A stretch of 64,000 nt of DNA from Saprospiraceae bacterium (lineage in GTDB: Bacteria; Bacteroidota; Bacteroidia; Chitinophagales; Saprospiraceae), in the NCBI GenBank assembly GCA_016710585.1, contig JADJVN010000016.1, forward strand, positions 28,102 through 92,101, read 5' to 3'. The translations under genes were made by a program, and so were the position numbers. Positions 26,201-34,068 of the stretch are shown here, one piece after another (position 1 is the first letter of the stretch; each line of letters starts with the position of its first letter). A model generated the notes under the pieces. That model searched no databases, had not been told where the DNA came from, and saw only the letters and a list, made by a program, of their open reading frames with translations.

Positions 26201-26550
26201 GCAGTTTCTTTCACTACTGCAAAGGCCTCAGGGAGAATATTTCTCAATACTTCCTCCAAATGCTCATTTCGCTCTTTATTTTTTGAATCTATAGTATTGT
26301 AGATTTCCTCCTTTTCATGAATGTCCTCGATAGAGGCAGCCCTATCTTTTAAGTCATTGATTTCTTGGTCGATATTGATTAAATACTCTTTTATTCGCTC
26401 CTTAAATTCAATCGTTTTATTCCTCAATTGATCATTTGACAATGAGTTATATTGATCAAAATATTGATTTATTTCAATGACTCTAGCTTGAAATGCCTGT
26501 ACATCTTTATCTTGCTTAGTCCCAAAAATTTTCTTTAGTAATCCGAACAT
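23239..26550 (-). CDS. secA: Preprotein translocase ATPase SecA
   Basis: ATPase motor of the Sec system, about 1103 residues and long as in other Bacteroidota. Walker A is [19 protein letters not shown] and the DEAD-type motif is [17 protein letters not shown]. The helicase-like second domain has [13 protein letters not shown] and [20 protein letters not shown]. The C-terminal zinc tail is [15 protein letters not shown] start at [10 protein letters not shown] (26550) rather than the in-frame ATG at 26574, because the likely -7 promoter element overlaps that upstream codon. First gene of the secA-SPOR-rodA-tgt-lptG run. Confidence 0.96.
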   Translation of the reverse strand: [1103 protein letters not shown]

Positions 26551-26571
26551 TTGGCGGTTGTTTAAAAAATG

Positions 26572-26579
26572 CAAAATTA
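26572..26579 (-). promoter_or_regulatory. Candidate -7 element of secA
   Basis: Minus-strand TAATTTTG fits TAnnTTTG, 22 nt upstream of the chosen secA start. No good -33 TTG is visible. It supports the shorter N-terminus. Confidence 0.4.
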
Positions 26580-26792
26580 AGGTAATATTTGATGTAACTC
26601 TGAAAAAGGAGTTAAAGAAAGCTTACCATTACAAAATCTTTATCTACATAAATCATTCCATTGATCCAAAAACTCTATTTCAACGACAATATGTCACTAA
26701 ATCTTGTTCTTTAATGCCTATTGGTCATTTCAAATTAGAATTTTGTAATAAATTACAAAAAATGGCTGATTCTTGATCTAAAAAGTTTGTAA

Positions 26793-27638
26793 CTAAGCCC
26801 TGGTATTTCTCTTGACAAGTTTATTTGTCTTTATAACTCTTTGATTTTCATCAAACAATACTACAAAATACACGCCTTCATTTAAATTGGAGATGTCAAT
26901 ATTATTTTTGTTATAACTTATACTGTCTTCGTATAATTTTTTTCCAAAAAGGTCTCTAATTTCAATTCTTTTTATTTGGTTTGTCTCTAAACCTAAAATA
27001 GAAAATTTATCATTTGCTGGATTTGGAAAAATTTTAATTTGGCTGACTGGAAGATCGGCGATATCCGTTGCAGATTGTTCATTGAGTTGTAAAGTAGTGC
27101 GAGATGAACCATCTCCACTTGTATTACTATTTGAATTCACGCCGTTTCCTGCAGTATAAAAGCTAACGGGTCCAGAACCAGCAGCTGGGGCAATCCATTT
27201 CATTTGAAAAAGGCTAGAAGTACTTCTATCATTGTGTTCTACATATTGTCTTCCATTAATTGCATTAACCACCTTCGCATTATTGCCGATGACAGACCAA
27301 GTCTTGATGTCATGTCCGTTTGTTTGAAGGGGAGCCTTAAGTGCAACGATTTGAAATCCATGTGCAGTAGGTGCTGTACCTCCAGTATGATTGATCTTTA
27401 CATGTACTGTATATTCTTTACCAGGTTTATATAACTTGACTGTATCGACATTATCCAATACAGCTATCTTCATGGCAACAGAAATAGGGCCATTGTGGCA
27501 GCTTTGACATACTGTAGCGTCATCACCAGGTGCACCTGTACTGCCCGTCTGACCAGCAGCAGCGCGTCCACCACGGTTTGACATAAAGAGTATTGAAGCT
27601 AAGCCTAACAAAATTAAAGTGTATAAATATTTTACCAT
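26793..27638 (-). CDS. Secreted CxxCH protein with T9SS type A sorting domain
   Basis: 281 residues. The N-terminal signal peptide or membrane segment is followed by GSTGAPGDDATVCQSCHNG, the start of a 'choice-of-anchor V' type domain with a CxxCH motif that could bind one c-type heme. A beta-sandwich region follows to about residue 190. The C-terminal ~80 residues are a T9SS type A domain (IKIFPNPANDKFSILGL, then EIRDLFGKKLYEDS and NLNEGVYFVVLFDENQRVIKTNKLVKR). Predicted to be exported by Sec and T9SS to the cell surface. Neighbours are unrelated, so its role is unknown. Confidence 0.82.
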   Translation of the reverse strand: MVKYLYTLILLGLASILFMSNRGGRAAAGQTGSTGAPGDDATVCQSCHNGPISVAMKIAVLDNVDTVKLYKPGKEYTVHVKINHTGGTAPTAHGFQIVALKAPLQTNGHDIKTWSVIGNNAKVVNAINGRQYVEHNDRSTSSLFQMKWIAPAAGSGPVSFYTAGNGVNSNSNTSGDGSSRTTLQLNEQSATDIADLPVSQIKIFPNPANDKFSILGLETNQIKRIEIRDLFGKKLYEDSISYNKNNIDISNLNEGVYFVVLFDENQRVIKTNKLVKRNTRA

Positions 27639-27755
27639 AGAAAGAATATTTCTGCAAAATTAAAAAAGATCAAATTAATAAACTTTAAATTAAAGTTAAT
27701 TGTATATTAGACTATCCAAACTCTAAAAGGTCAAGTGGAGACAATACATTTAATT

Positions 27756-28301
27756 CTAAAAATCATATTTTGAGACTTTTCCATGAACTCCTTTGAAATA
27801 ATCTTCAAATCGAAGAATTTCTGTTTCGGGGTCATTTCCTGTATAGACCAATTTACCAAAATCCACAATTTTCAATTTATAATCAAATTTACAAGGACAA
27901 ATGGGGATCTGAGCTCCTTTTGCAATATAATAGAAGCCTGATTTAAAATGCACCACTTTTTTTCTCGTGCCTTCAGGAGACATGACAATGCTCATTTGTT
28001 TTTGACTCTTTAATAATTCAACACAATCCTGAACTAAATTATTTTTAGAATTTCTTTCCACAGGGTAACCTCCAAGCCATTTAAAAAACCAACCGTGAAG
28101 CCCTCTAAATAAACTTGATTTACCTAGGTATTTCACATGATCCAAGCCACTAGCAGAGCGCACTAAAATACCCAATGGAAAATCCCAGTTTGAAGTATGT
28201 GGAGCCACGATGAGAACATATTGTCGAACTGAATCCAAATTCTCCAAACCTGTAACTTTCCAACCTAACAAATCTAAAATAAACTGACTTAGCTTATTCA
28301 T
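27756..28301 (-). CDS. Lysophospholipid acyltransferase family protein (PlsC-like)
   Basis: 181 residues, short for the family. The catalytic HX4D motif is visible as HTSNWD near residue 35, followed by the substrate-binding MSPEGTRKKVVHFKSGFYYIA block. These enzymes transfer acyl chains to lysophospholipids or glycerol-3-phosphate derivatives at the inner membrane. The exact substrate cannot be told. It lies 21 nt downstream of the AlkD-like gene on the same strand. Confidence 0.85.
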   Translation of the reverse strand: MNKLSQFILDLLGWKVTGLENLDSVRQYVLIVAPHTSNWDFPLGILVRSASGLDHVKYLGKSSLFRGLHGWFFKWLGGYPVERNSKNNLVQDCVELLKSQKQMSIVMSPEGTRKKVVHFKSGFYYIAKGAQIPICPCKFDYKLKIVDFGKLVYTGNDPETEILRFEDYFKGVHGKVSKYDF

Positions 28302-28322
28302 TATTTTAACTTTAATTGCAAT

Positions 28323-29030
28323 TTAACATCTGGCTTTTTTCTTTTTCTTCCCCAATGATCCCGCATCTTTCATTTTCTGTAGATAAGCTGCAGCATCATG
28401 CACTTTACATGCCGTGTTTCCCACATTAACTTTTACCTCACCTATTCTCTTTGCTACATTCATTGTAGGTTCATACATTTCACCTACACATTGCCCACAA
28501 GCCATCAAAAAATTATTCATGGTGTATCGTACTCTATTGTGAGAAGTATGAATGTTTTTTTCAATGAGATCTAATAACTTTTTTAATTCAATCTTATCCA
28601 AATTATCATCTAAACTAATAGTACAAATACTAGCCCAAGTATTCCATCCAGCACTCGCTATTTTTTCATCTGAAGATTGAATCCAAAGGTTTGCCATAAT
28701 TCTGCCATGATTACTCTCTGCTGCTATCCATGCTACCGCGTATTCACTGACCATATGCCAACTGGCATGCTCTACCCAATGCTGTAAATCTTCAATAGTC
28801 ATCTTCTTTTCATCTGCGATCAGACCTGCAAGATATTGGGCATCGCCATTTTTTGTGTCAAATAATTCTAGTGATAATTCGTAATTTTTTTTTATTTTCT
28901 TAACCATCGGCTGCATATCACCGATTCTCACACCAAAGAAAGGTTCGACCGCGCCATGATTCAGTAATGTTTTTTTGGTTTGGGGATTACCCAATGATTC
29001 CAGTTCTCTCATCACCTCCTTTCCAGTCAT
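28323..29030 (-). CDS. DNA alkylation repair protein (AlkD-like)
   Basis: 235 residues built of HEAT-like helical repeats. Family features include FFGVRIGDMQPMVKKIKK, the NGDAQYLAGLIADEKKM helix, WVEHASWHMVSEYAVAWIAAES and ASAGWNTWASIC. AlkD-type glycosylases remove bulky cationic alkylated bases. The C-terminus is Lys-rich (GSLGKKKKKARC). Divergent from aspS, with only about 85 nt between the two likely start codons. Confidence 0.88.
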   Translation of the reverse strand: MTGKEVMRELESLGNPQTKKTLLNHGAVEPFFGVRIGDMQPMVKKIKKNYELSLELFDTKNGDAQYLAGLIADEKKMTIEDLQHWVEHASWHMVSEYAVAWIAAESNHGRIMANLWIQSSDEKIASAGWNTWASICTISLDDNLDKIELKKLLDLIEKNIHTSHNRVRYTMNNFLMACGQCVGEMYEPTMNVAKRIGEVKVNVGNTACKVHDAAAYLQKMKDAGSLGKKKKKARC

Positions 29031-29114
29031 AGTTTGATTTTTGTATGCAATAATATGAATTTAATGAGAAATATCCTCTTAAAAATTATAATTTTGCGCT
29101 TTAATTTTGAAATT

Positions 29115-30872
29115 ATGTTTAGAAATTATACGTGTGGTGAACTCAGATTGTCCAATTTAAATCAAGAAGTGATTCTAGCAGGTTGGGTGCAAAGCAGCCG
29201 AAATCTTGGTGGAATGACATTCATAGACCTTCGCGATCGATATGGAATAACACAGATCGTATTTAATATGGAAGATGATGAGAATCTATGTCTCGCTGCA
29301 AGAAAACTTGGTAGAGAATTTGTGATTCAGGTAAAAGGAACTGTATTAGAAAGATCGAGTAAAAATTTAAATAGACCGACTGGCGAAATTGAAATAAAAG
29401 CAAAAGAATTAAATTTATTAAATGCTTCAGAAACCCCACCATTTACCATAGAAGATGAATCGGATGGCGGTGACGAATTGAGGATGAAGTATCGATATCT
29501 AGACATCAGGAGAAATCCAGTCAAAGAAAAATTATTGTTTAGACATCAAGTGTCGCTTGAGACTAGAAAATACCTAAGTGATCTCCATTTCACAGAAATA
29601 GAAACACCTTATCTTATCAAATCTACACCTGAAGGTGCTCGAGATTTTGTCGTGCCAAGCAGAATGAATCAAGGTCAATTTTATGCTTTACCTCAATCAC
29701 CTCAGACGTTCAAACAGATCTTGATGGTGGCAGGAATGGACCGCTATTTTCAAATAGTTAGATGCTTTAGGGATGAAGATCTTAGAGCAGATAGACAGCC
29801 AGAGTTTACACAAATAGATTGTGAGATGGCATTTGTAAATCGTGAGGATATACTCTCTACTTTTGAAGGCTTGATGAAACATTTATTCAAGACCATTCTT
29901 AAGATTGATTTGCCAGATTTCCAACGGATGTCGTATGATGATGCAATGCATCACTATGGTTCTGACAAACCTGATTTGAGATTCGATATGAAAATCCAAT
30001 ATTTAAATTCAGCGATGCAAAACAAAGGCTTTGTCGTCTTTGATTCTGCTGAACTGGTAGCAGGAATTGTCTGCAAAGCTGCTGCTGAAAAATACACGAA
30101 TAAAGATATTAACGATCTCACAGAATGGGTTAAGCGCCCACAAATGGGAGCAAAAGGATTAGTGTATATCAAATACAATCTAGATGGAACGATTAAATCA
30201 TCGATCGGAAAATTCTTTAGCGATGAAGCCTTACAACAATTGGCTATAGAATATGGAATAGAAAAAGGAGATATGTTCCTCATCCTCGCTGGTGATAAAG
30301 ACAAAACTATAAAACAATGTGGCGAACTTCGTCTCGAAATGGCAAAGCGATTAGACATTATTTCTAAGGATGTTTTCAGTGCATTTTGGGTTGTTGACTT
30401 CCCATTATTGGAATGGGATGATGATGCTCAGCGTTTCTTTGCTATGCACCATCCATTTACCTCTCCCTTACCGCAAGATTTAGAGAAATTAAAATCAAAT
30501 GATAGAGAGATATTAAAATCAATTAGAGCAGCAGCTTATGACATGGTCATCAACGGCGCAGAAGTAGGAGGTGGTTCTATTAGAATTCACGATAGAGCTC
30601 TACAATCTCAAAATTTTAAATTACTCGGCTTTTCAGAAAAAGAAGCTGAAGAACAATTTGGATTTCTTCTCGGAGCTTTTGAATATGGTGCCCCGCCACA
30701 CGGAGGTATTGCATTTGGCTTAGATAGAGTATGCGCGATCATGCAAGGCTCTACTTCAATAAGAGATTATATAGCATTTCCAAAAAACAATCAAGGCCGT
30801 GATACAATGATTGATTCTCCTAGTACTCTCGATCAAAAGCAGATGACTGAATTAGGAATTAAAATAAGTTAA
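29115..30872 (+). CDS. aspS: Aspartyl-tRNA synthetase
   Basis: About 585 residues, typical of bacterial-type AspRS with a GAD insertion. The N-terminal OB-fold anticodon-binding domain contains VILAGWVQSSRNLGGMTFIDLRD. Class II motif 2 is FRDEDLRADRQPEFTQID and motif 3 is GAPPHGGIAFGLDRVCAIM. The start is placed at MFRNYTCGELRL; the in-frame upstream ATGs from 29034 would add a hydrophobic extension that homologs lack. Charges tRNA-Asp in the cytoplasm. Confidence 0.96.
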   Translation: MFRNYTCGELRLSNLNQEVILAGWVQSSRNLGGMTFIDLRDRYGITQIVFNMEDDENLCLAARKLGREFVIQVKGTVLERSSKNLNRPTGEIEIKAKELNLLNASETPPFTIEDESDGGDELRMKYRYLDIRRNPVKEKLLFRHQVSLETRKYLSDLHFTEIETPYLIKSTPEGARDFVVPSRMNQGQFYALPQSPQTFKQILMVAGMDRYFQIVRCFRDEDLRADRQPEFTQIDCEMAFVNREDILSTFEGLMKHLFKTILKIDLPDFQRMSYDDAMHHYGSDKPDLRFDMKIQYLNSAMQNKGFVVFDSAELVAGIVCKAAAEKYTNKDINDLTEWVKRPQMGAKGLVYIKYNLDGTIKSSIGKFFSDEALQQLAIEYGIEKGDMFLILAGDKDKTIKQCGELRLEMAKRLDIISKDVFSAFWVVDFPLLEWDDDAQRFFAMHHPFTSPLPQDLEKLKSNDREILKSIRAAAYDMVINGAEVGGGSIRIHDRALQSQNFKLLGFSEKEAEEQFGFLLGAFEYGAPPHGGIAFGLDRVCAIMQGSTSIRDYIAFPKNNQGRDTMIDSPSTLDQKQMTELGIKIS

Positions 30873-30891
30873 AAAATTAAATGCGTCACAA

Positions 30892-30927
30892 GGTAAAATT
30901 TTAATCTAAAATCTTTAAAATTTTACC
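30892..30927. terminator. Probable bidirectional terminator between convergent genes
   Basis: A perfect 13-bp inverted repeat (GGTAAAATTTTAA / TTAAAATTTTACC) with a 10-nt loop lies 20 bp after aspS and overlaps the last codons of the convergent minus-strand gene. Its A/T arms give U-rich tails both ways, but the stem is weak. Confidence 0.45.
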
Positions 30928-31845
30928 TCCACTACCGCTGAGAAAATATTTACCTCGATAGAAAGTGATATCATAGAAATCTATGTCTGGGAGATTATCT
31001 ATTTCCTTCCATGAATCTCCACCATCATCGCTAATCCATGCAAGTCCATTTTCACCTGCGACCAAAATTTCATTTTCATCCCTAATTTTGACACATCTGA
31101 ATGCTTTATCTGCGACAAATGGGCTTGAAGCATTTCTTATTTTTGTAAATGATTTTCCATTGTCATTTGATCTCAATATAGTTCCAAAATTCACTACAAT
31201 AAAACTAATATTTCCTTTAGAATCAATATCTCGAAAATGATCGCCATCAACATCTAGAGTATCCCAATTCATACCATCATCCATAGAGCGAAGCACTATC
31301 CCAAATCCAGCGGTGAGCCAAACTCGATCTCCAATATTCTGTATCGCATCTAACTCATGATTCAAATTTAATATATTCCTCAATTGGCCCATTGAATCAA
31401 CGCAATCAATAAAACCTGAGCCAAATGCCTCCCCTCCCACAGCTATTGCAGTATGCTCAGACTGTCCATCAATAGACCTATAAAACTTATAAGTCGGACT
31501 GAAATAATTCTTGTATTGTGTTATGGTATGCTTTGTGATCATATCAATTCCAGTTGACCAAATTTTATCAGCGTATACTCGTGATGAGAATGAAAAAATC
31601 TTTTTATCATACAATGAATCTTTAATCCAAGATTCACCGCCGTCTGTACTTTTCATCAACAATGCCCGAGTCCAAGTATTTCCACCAACGACCATTATAT
31701 TTTGATCATCCCAATGGTATATCCCTGTGAGATCATCATTGCTGGGTGTTTGTATGACTTCAAATGATTTCTCGACCTGATCTCTGCAATGGAACTGCAC
31801 GATACATAATAAAAACAGACTGATCTTCCATGCGTCGATTTGCAT
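30901..31845 (-). CDS. Ycf48-like / BNR-repeat lipoprotein
   Basis: 314 residues. The N-terminus is a lipoprotein signal (ISLFLLCIVQFHC, Cys about residue 20). The rest shows repeated Asp-box motifs: STDGGESWIKDS, SMDDGMNWDTLD, SNDNGKSFTKI and SDDGGDSWKEID, as in Ycf48-like or sialidase-type beta-propellers. Catalytic sialidase residues are not evident, so a structural or assembly role is more likely. Function unknown. It overlaps the terminator shared with aspS. Confidence 0.75.
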   Translation of the reverse strand: MQIDAWKISLFLLCIVQFHCRDQVEKSFEVIQTPSNDDLTGIYHWDDQNIMVVGGNTWTRALLMKSTDGGESWIKDSLYDKKIFSFSSRVYADKIWSTGIDMITKHTITQYKNYFSPTYKFYRSIDGQSEHTAIAVGGEAFGSGFIDCVDSMGQLRNILNLNHELDAIQNIGDRVWLTAGFGIVLRSMDDGMNWDTLDVDGDHFRDIDSKGNISFIVVNFGTILRSNDNGKSFTKIRNASSPFVADKAFRCVKIRDENEILVAGENGLAWISDDGGDSWKEIDNLPDIDFYDITFYRGKYFLSGSGGKILKILD

Positions 31846-31858
31846 CTTCGCTAGATAT

Positions 31859-32356
31859 TTATCTTCTTATAAAATTTGGAAAAGAGGCATTGCTCTGATG
31901 AGAGCATCGATCTGTCAAAGGGTATTTCAACTTATAGTTTTTCGAGAATGCAATAAGGAATGTCGTCAAATGTTCAAATACAATATTTTTACAATTTGGC
32001 TTAGGAAAATAAACGATATTCTGGATCGTACCATCTGCATTAAAAAATACATTGAGATATAATTTCAAACCATTCAAATCAAAGTTAACTTGCTTTGAAT
32101 ATTCCTCCATTTCCAATAAGAAAATATTCCAGACCTCATGTGCTTTGACAATATTGTTGTCACACAAATTGAGCATGGATTTTTCATAGATATTGATTAA
32201 ATCTTCGTAGGGTCTTTCATACTCTCCAAGAAGAAAGGCCTTGGGCAGATTTGGCTGCTCTTGATATTTATTCACTGGATATGCCGCCTGAGCATGAGCT
32301 GCTTCTGTCACTGACAACAGCGTAAAAGCGAAGATATATAATAGAGTTCTGTTCAT
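31859..32356 (-). CDS. Exported protein of unknown function (TonB-C-like)
   Basis: About 165 residues from MNRTLLYIFAFTLLS with a signal peptide ending HAQ. The segment GLKLYLNVFFNADGTIQNIVYFPKPNCKNI resembles the beta hairpin of TonB C-terminal-like domains, but this is only a pattern impression. The start is moved from 32374 to 32356 because the internal Met gives a clean signal peptide. It lies 13 nt upstream of the BNR lipoprotein gene on the same strand. Confidence 0.65.
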   Translation of the reverse strand: MNRTLLYIFAFTLLSVTEAAHAQAAYPVNKYQEQPNLPKAFLLGEYERPYEDLINIYEKSMLNLCDNNIVKAHEVWNIFLLEMEEYSKQVNFDLNGLKLYLNVFFNADGTIQNIVYFPKPNCKNIVFEHLTTFLIAFSKNYKLKYPLTDRCSHQSNASFPNFIRR

Positions 32357-32490
32357 TAATCCACAAAAATACAATAAAATATAATGACATAAGTCTATTT
32401 TTGCGTCTTATATTACAAAACTAGTGTTAAAATTTTAATAAAAGAGGGAATTTCCCTACAAGTCTTTGTGTTTCAAATAAAAATATAAAT

Positions 32491-33057
32491 ATGATTATTG
32501 ATATACTTTGTGGAATAATAGTTGGTTTTTGCTTCTATTTGGGATATACGAAAGGCATCATCAAGACTGTTTTTGGAGTATTGTCCATAATCATTGGTCT
32601 TCTTGCCACTTTAAAATTCTCACATATCCTCATGGGTCTTTTGGATAAAGTGATCGATGTGGATCCTAGAATTATGATTATCTTGGGCTTTGTCCTCACT
32701 TTTTTACTCATCCTCATATGCATTCGAATGATAGGCAATGCACTAGAAAAACTTTTGGAAACGGCTCATATAAATTTTATAAATCAAATAGCAGGAGGAT
32801 TCGTCTCTGCATTAATCGCCCTAGTGATATACAGTTCCATTGTTGGTTTTTGTGATAAGATCAAAATCATCAAAGATGAAGTCAAAACAAGTTCTATCAC
32901 CTTTCCAATCCTGGCGACTATCCCAGATAAATCAAAAGATTTTCTAGAAAAAGCAAAACCGTTTTTCTCTGAATTCTGGCAGCGTACTCAAGACGCAATA
33001 AACAAAGTAGATCAATCTATGCCAGAAAAAGAATTACTCCCTGAGGAAGCCAAATAA
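32491..33057 (+). CDS. CvpA family membrane protein
   Basis: 188 residues with four hydrophobic segments (about 2-25, 28-47, 62-85 and 100-125) and a soluble tail. The N-terminus IIDILCGIIVGFCFYLGYTKG and GFVSALIALVIYSSIVGF match the CvpA (colicin V production-like) family. Role in the envelope is unknown. Four nt separate it from the next gene. Confidence 0.85.
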   Translation: MIIDILCGIIVGFCFYLGYTKGIIKTVFGVLSIIIGLLATLKFSHILMGLLDKVIDVDPRIMIILGFVLTFLLILICIRMIGNALEKLLETAHINFINQIAGGFVSALIALVIYSSIVGFCDKIKIIKDEVKTSSITFPILATIPDKSKDFLEKAKPFFSEFWQRTQDAINKVDQSMPEKELLPEEAK

Positions 33058-33061
33058 TATA

Positions 33062-33709
33062 ATGAAAGTTTATTTTCTTAGTGGTCTTGGCGTCGACTGG
33101 AGAGCTTTTAAATATATCAAATTGCCTCCGCAATATGAAATCATTCATTTACCATGGATTACACCAGTAGAAGATGAACCAATTGAGCAATATGCAAAGC
33201 GAATTTCAAAAGGGATAGATGACAGTGATGATTTTTCTTTGATAGGTCTTTCTTTTGGCGGAATCCTATCAAGCGAAGTGACAGAATATGTCAAACCTAA
33301 ACATACCATCCTGATTTCAAGTATCGCAAGTAGAAATGAATTGCCACTACATTATAAAATCGCAGGGGCCTTCAAGCTGAATTCTCTTTTTTCATTAAAG
33401 TCATTCAATCAGGTCAATGCTGCCAACTATTGGGTTTTTGGAATTACAGAAGATAGAGACAAGCAGCTGCTCGATGCGATATTAGAGGACACAGATCCCA
33501 TTTTCTCCAAATGGGCTGTCAATCAATTACTGAATTGGAAAAGAGACAAACCAAAAGATAAATTAATAAGAATCCATGGTGATCAAGATATGGTATTGCC
33601 CATCACGGGATTCAAACCAGATTATTTAATCAAAGGTGGTGGACATTTTATGATCTCAAATCGTGCAGAAGAAATTTCGAAAATATTGGGAGCTGAATTG
33701 GGGAGGTGA
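33062..33709 (+). CDS. Alpha/beta hydrolase
   Basis: 215 residues, cytoplasmic. The nucleophile elbow GLSFGG is around Ser64, an oxyanion-type start is SGLGVDWRAF, the candidate acid is in IHGDQDMVLP, and the catalytic His is in GGGHFMISN near the C-terminus. Substrate unknown. Probably cotranscribed with the CvpA gene. Confidence 0.82.
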   Translation: MKVYFLSGLGVDWRAFKYIKLPPQYEIIHLPWITPVEDEPIEQYAKRISKGIDDSDDFSLIGLSFGGILSSEVTEYVKPKHTILISSIASRNELPLHYKIAGAFKLNSLFSLKSFNQVNAANYWVFGITEDRDKQLLDAILEDTDPIFSKWAVNQLLNWKRDKPKDKLIRIHGDQDMVLPITGFKPDYLIKGGGHFMISNRAEEISKILGAELGR

Positions 33710-34068
33710 TGATATTTAGAATCTAATTTCTTTCTTCTCGACAAATCAAGAGTCATTTAATAAATAATTGAATTAAATATTTATATTTACAAGACCAAAG
33801 TTAACAAGATTAATTCTGTAAAATTTGTAAAGCATTGAAATTAATACAAAAGAGGAACTGATGATTATTAAATTTCTTACACTATTCCTTTTACACAATA
33901 ATATTAGAAATATATCATTCGAACAGGAAATTGCTATCGGGGATTTACTTGTAGAATTATTGTGAATCAAATATTAGTGGTACATGGTAAAGTGGTAATT
34001 GTAAATTGAGTATCCGTCCTAGCAGCGTTTTACGATTTAAAACGTTATCAAATTAATGAAAATTAAAC
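33710..34068. other. Intergenic region
   Basis: AT-rich. It holds a weak 34-codon plus-strand ORF (33861-33965, starting MIIKFLTLFLL) that may be chance, and a small inverted repeat (CGTTTTA / TAAAACG, 34026-34044) before the next gene. Nothing else is recognised. Confidence 0.4.

Noticed and set aside
33861..33965. 34-codon ORF starting MIIKFLTLFLL
   Set aside because: Too short and without homology or a supporting promoter; kept only as a note in the intergenic entry.
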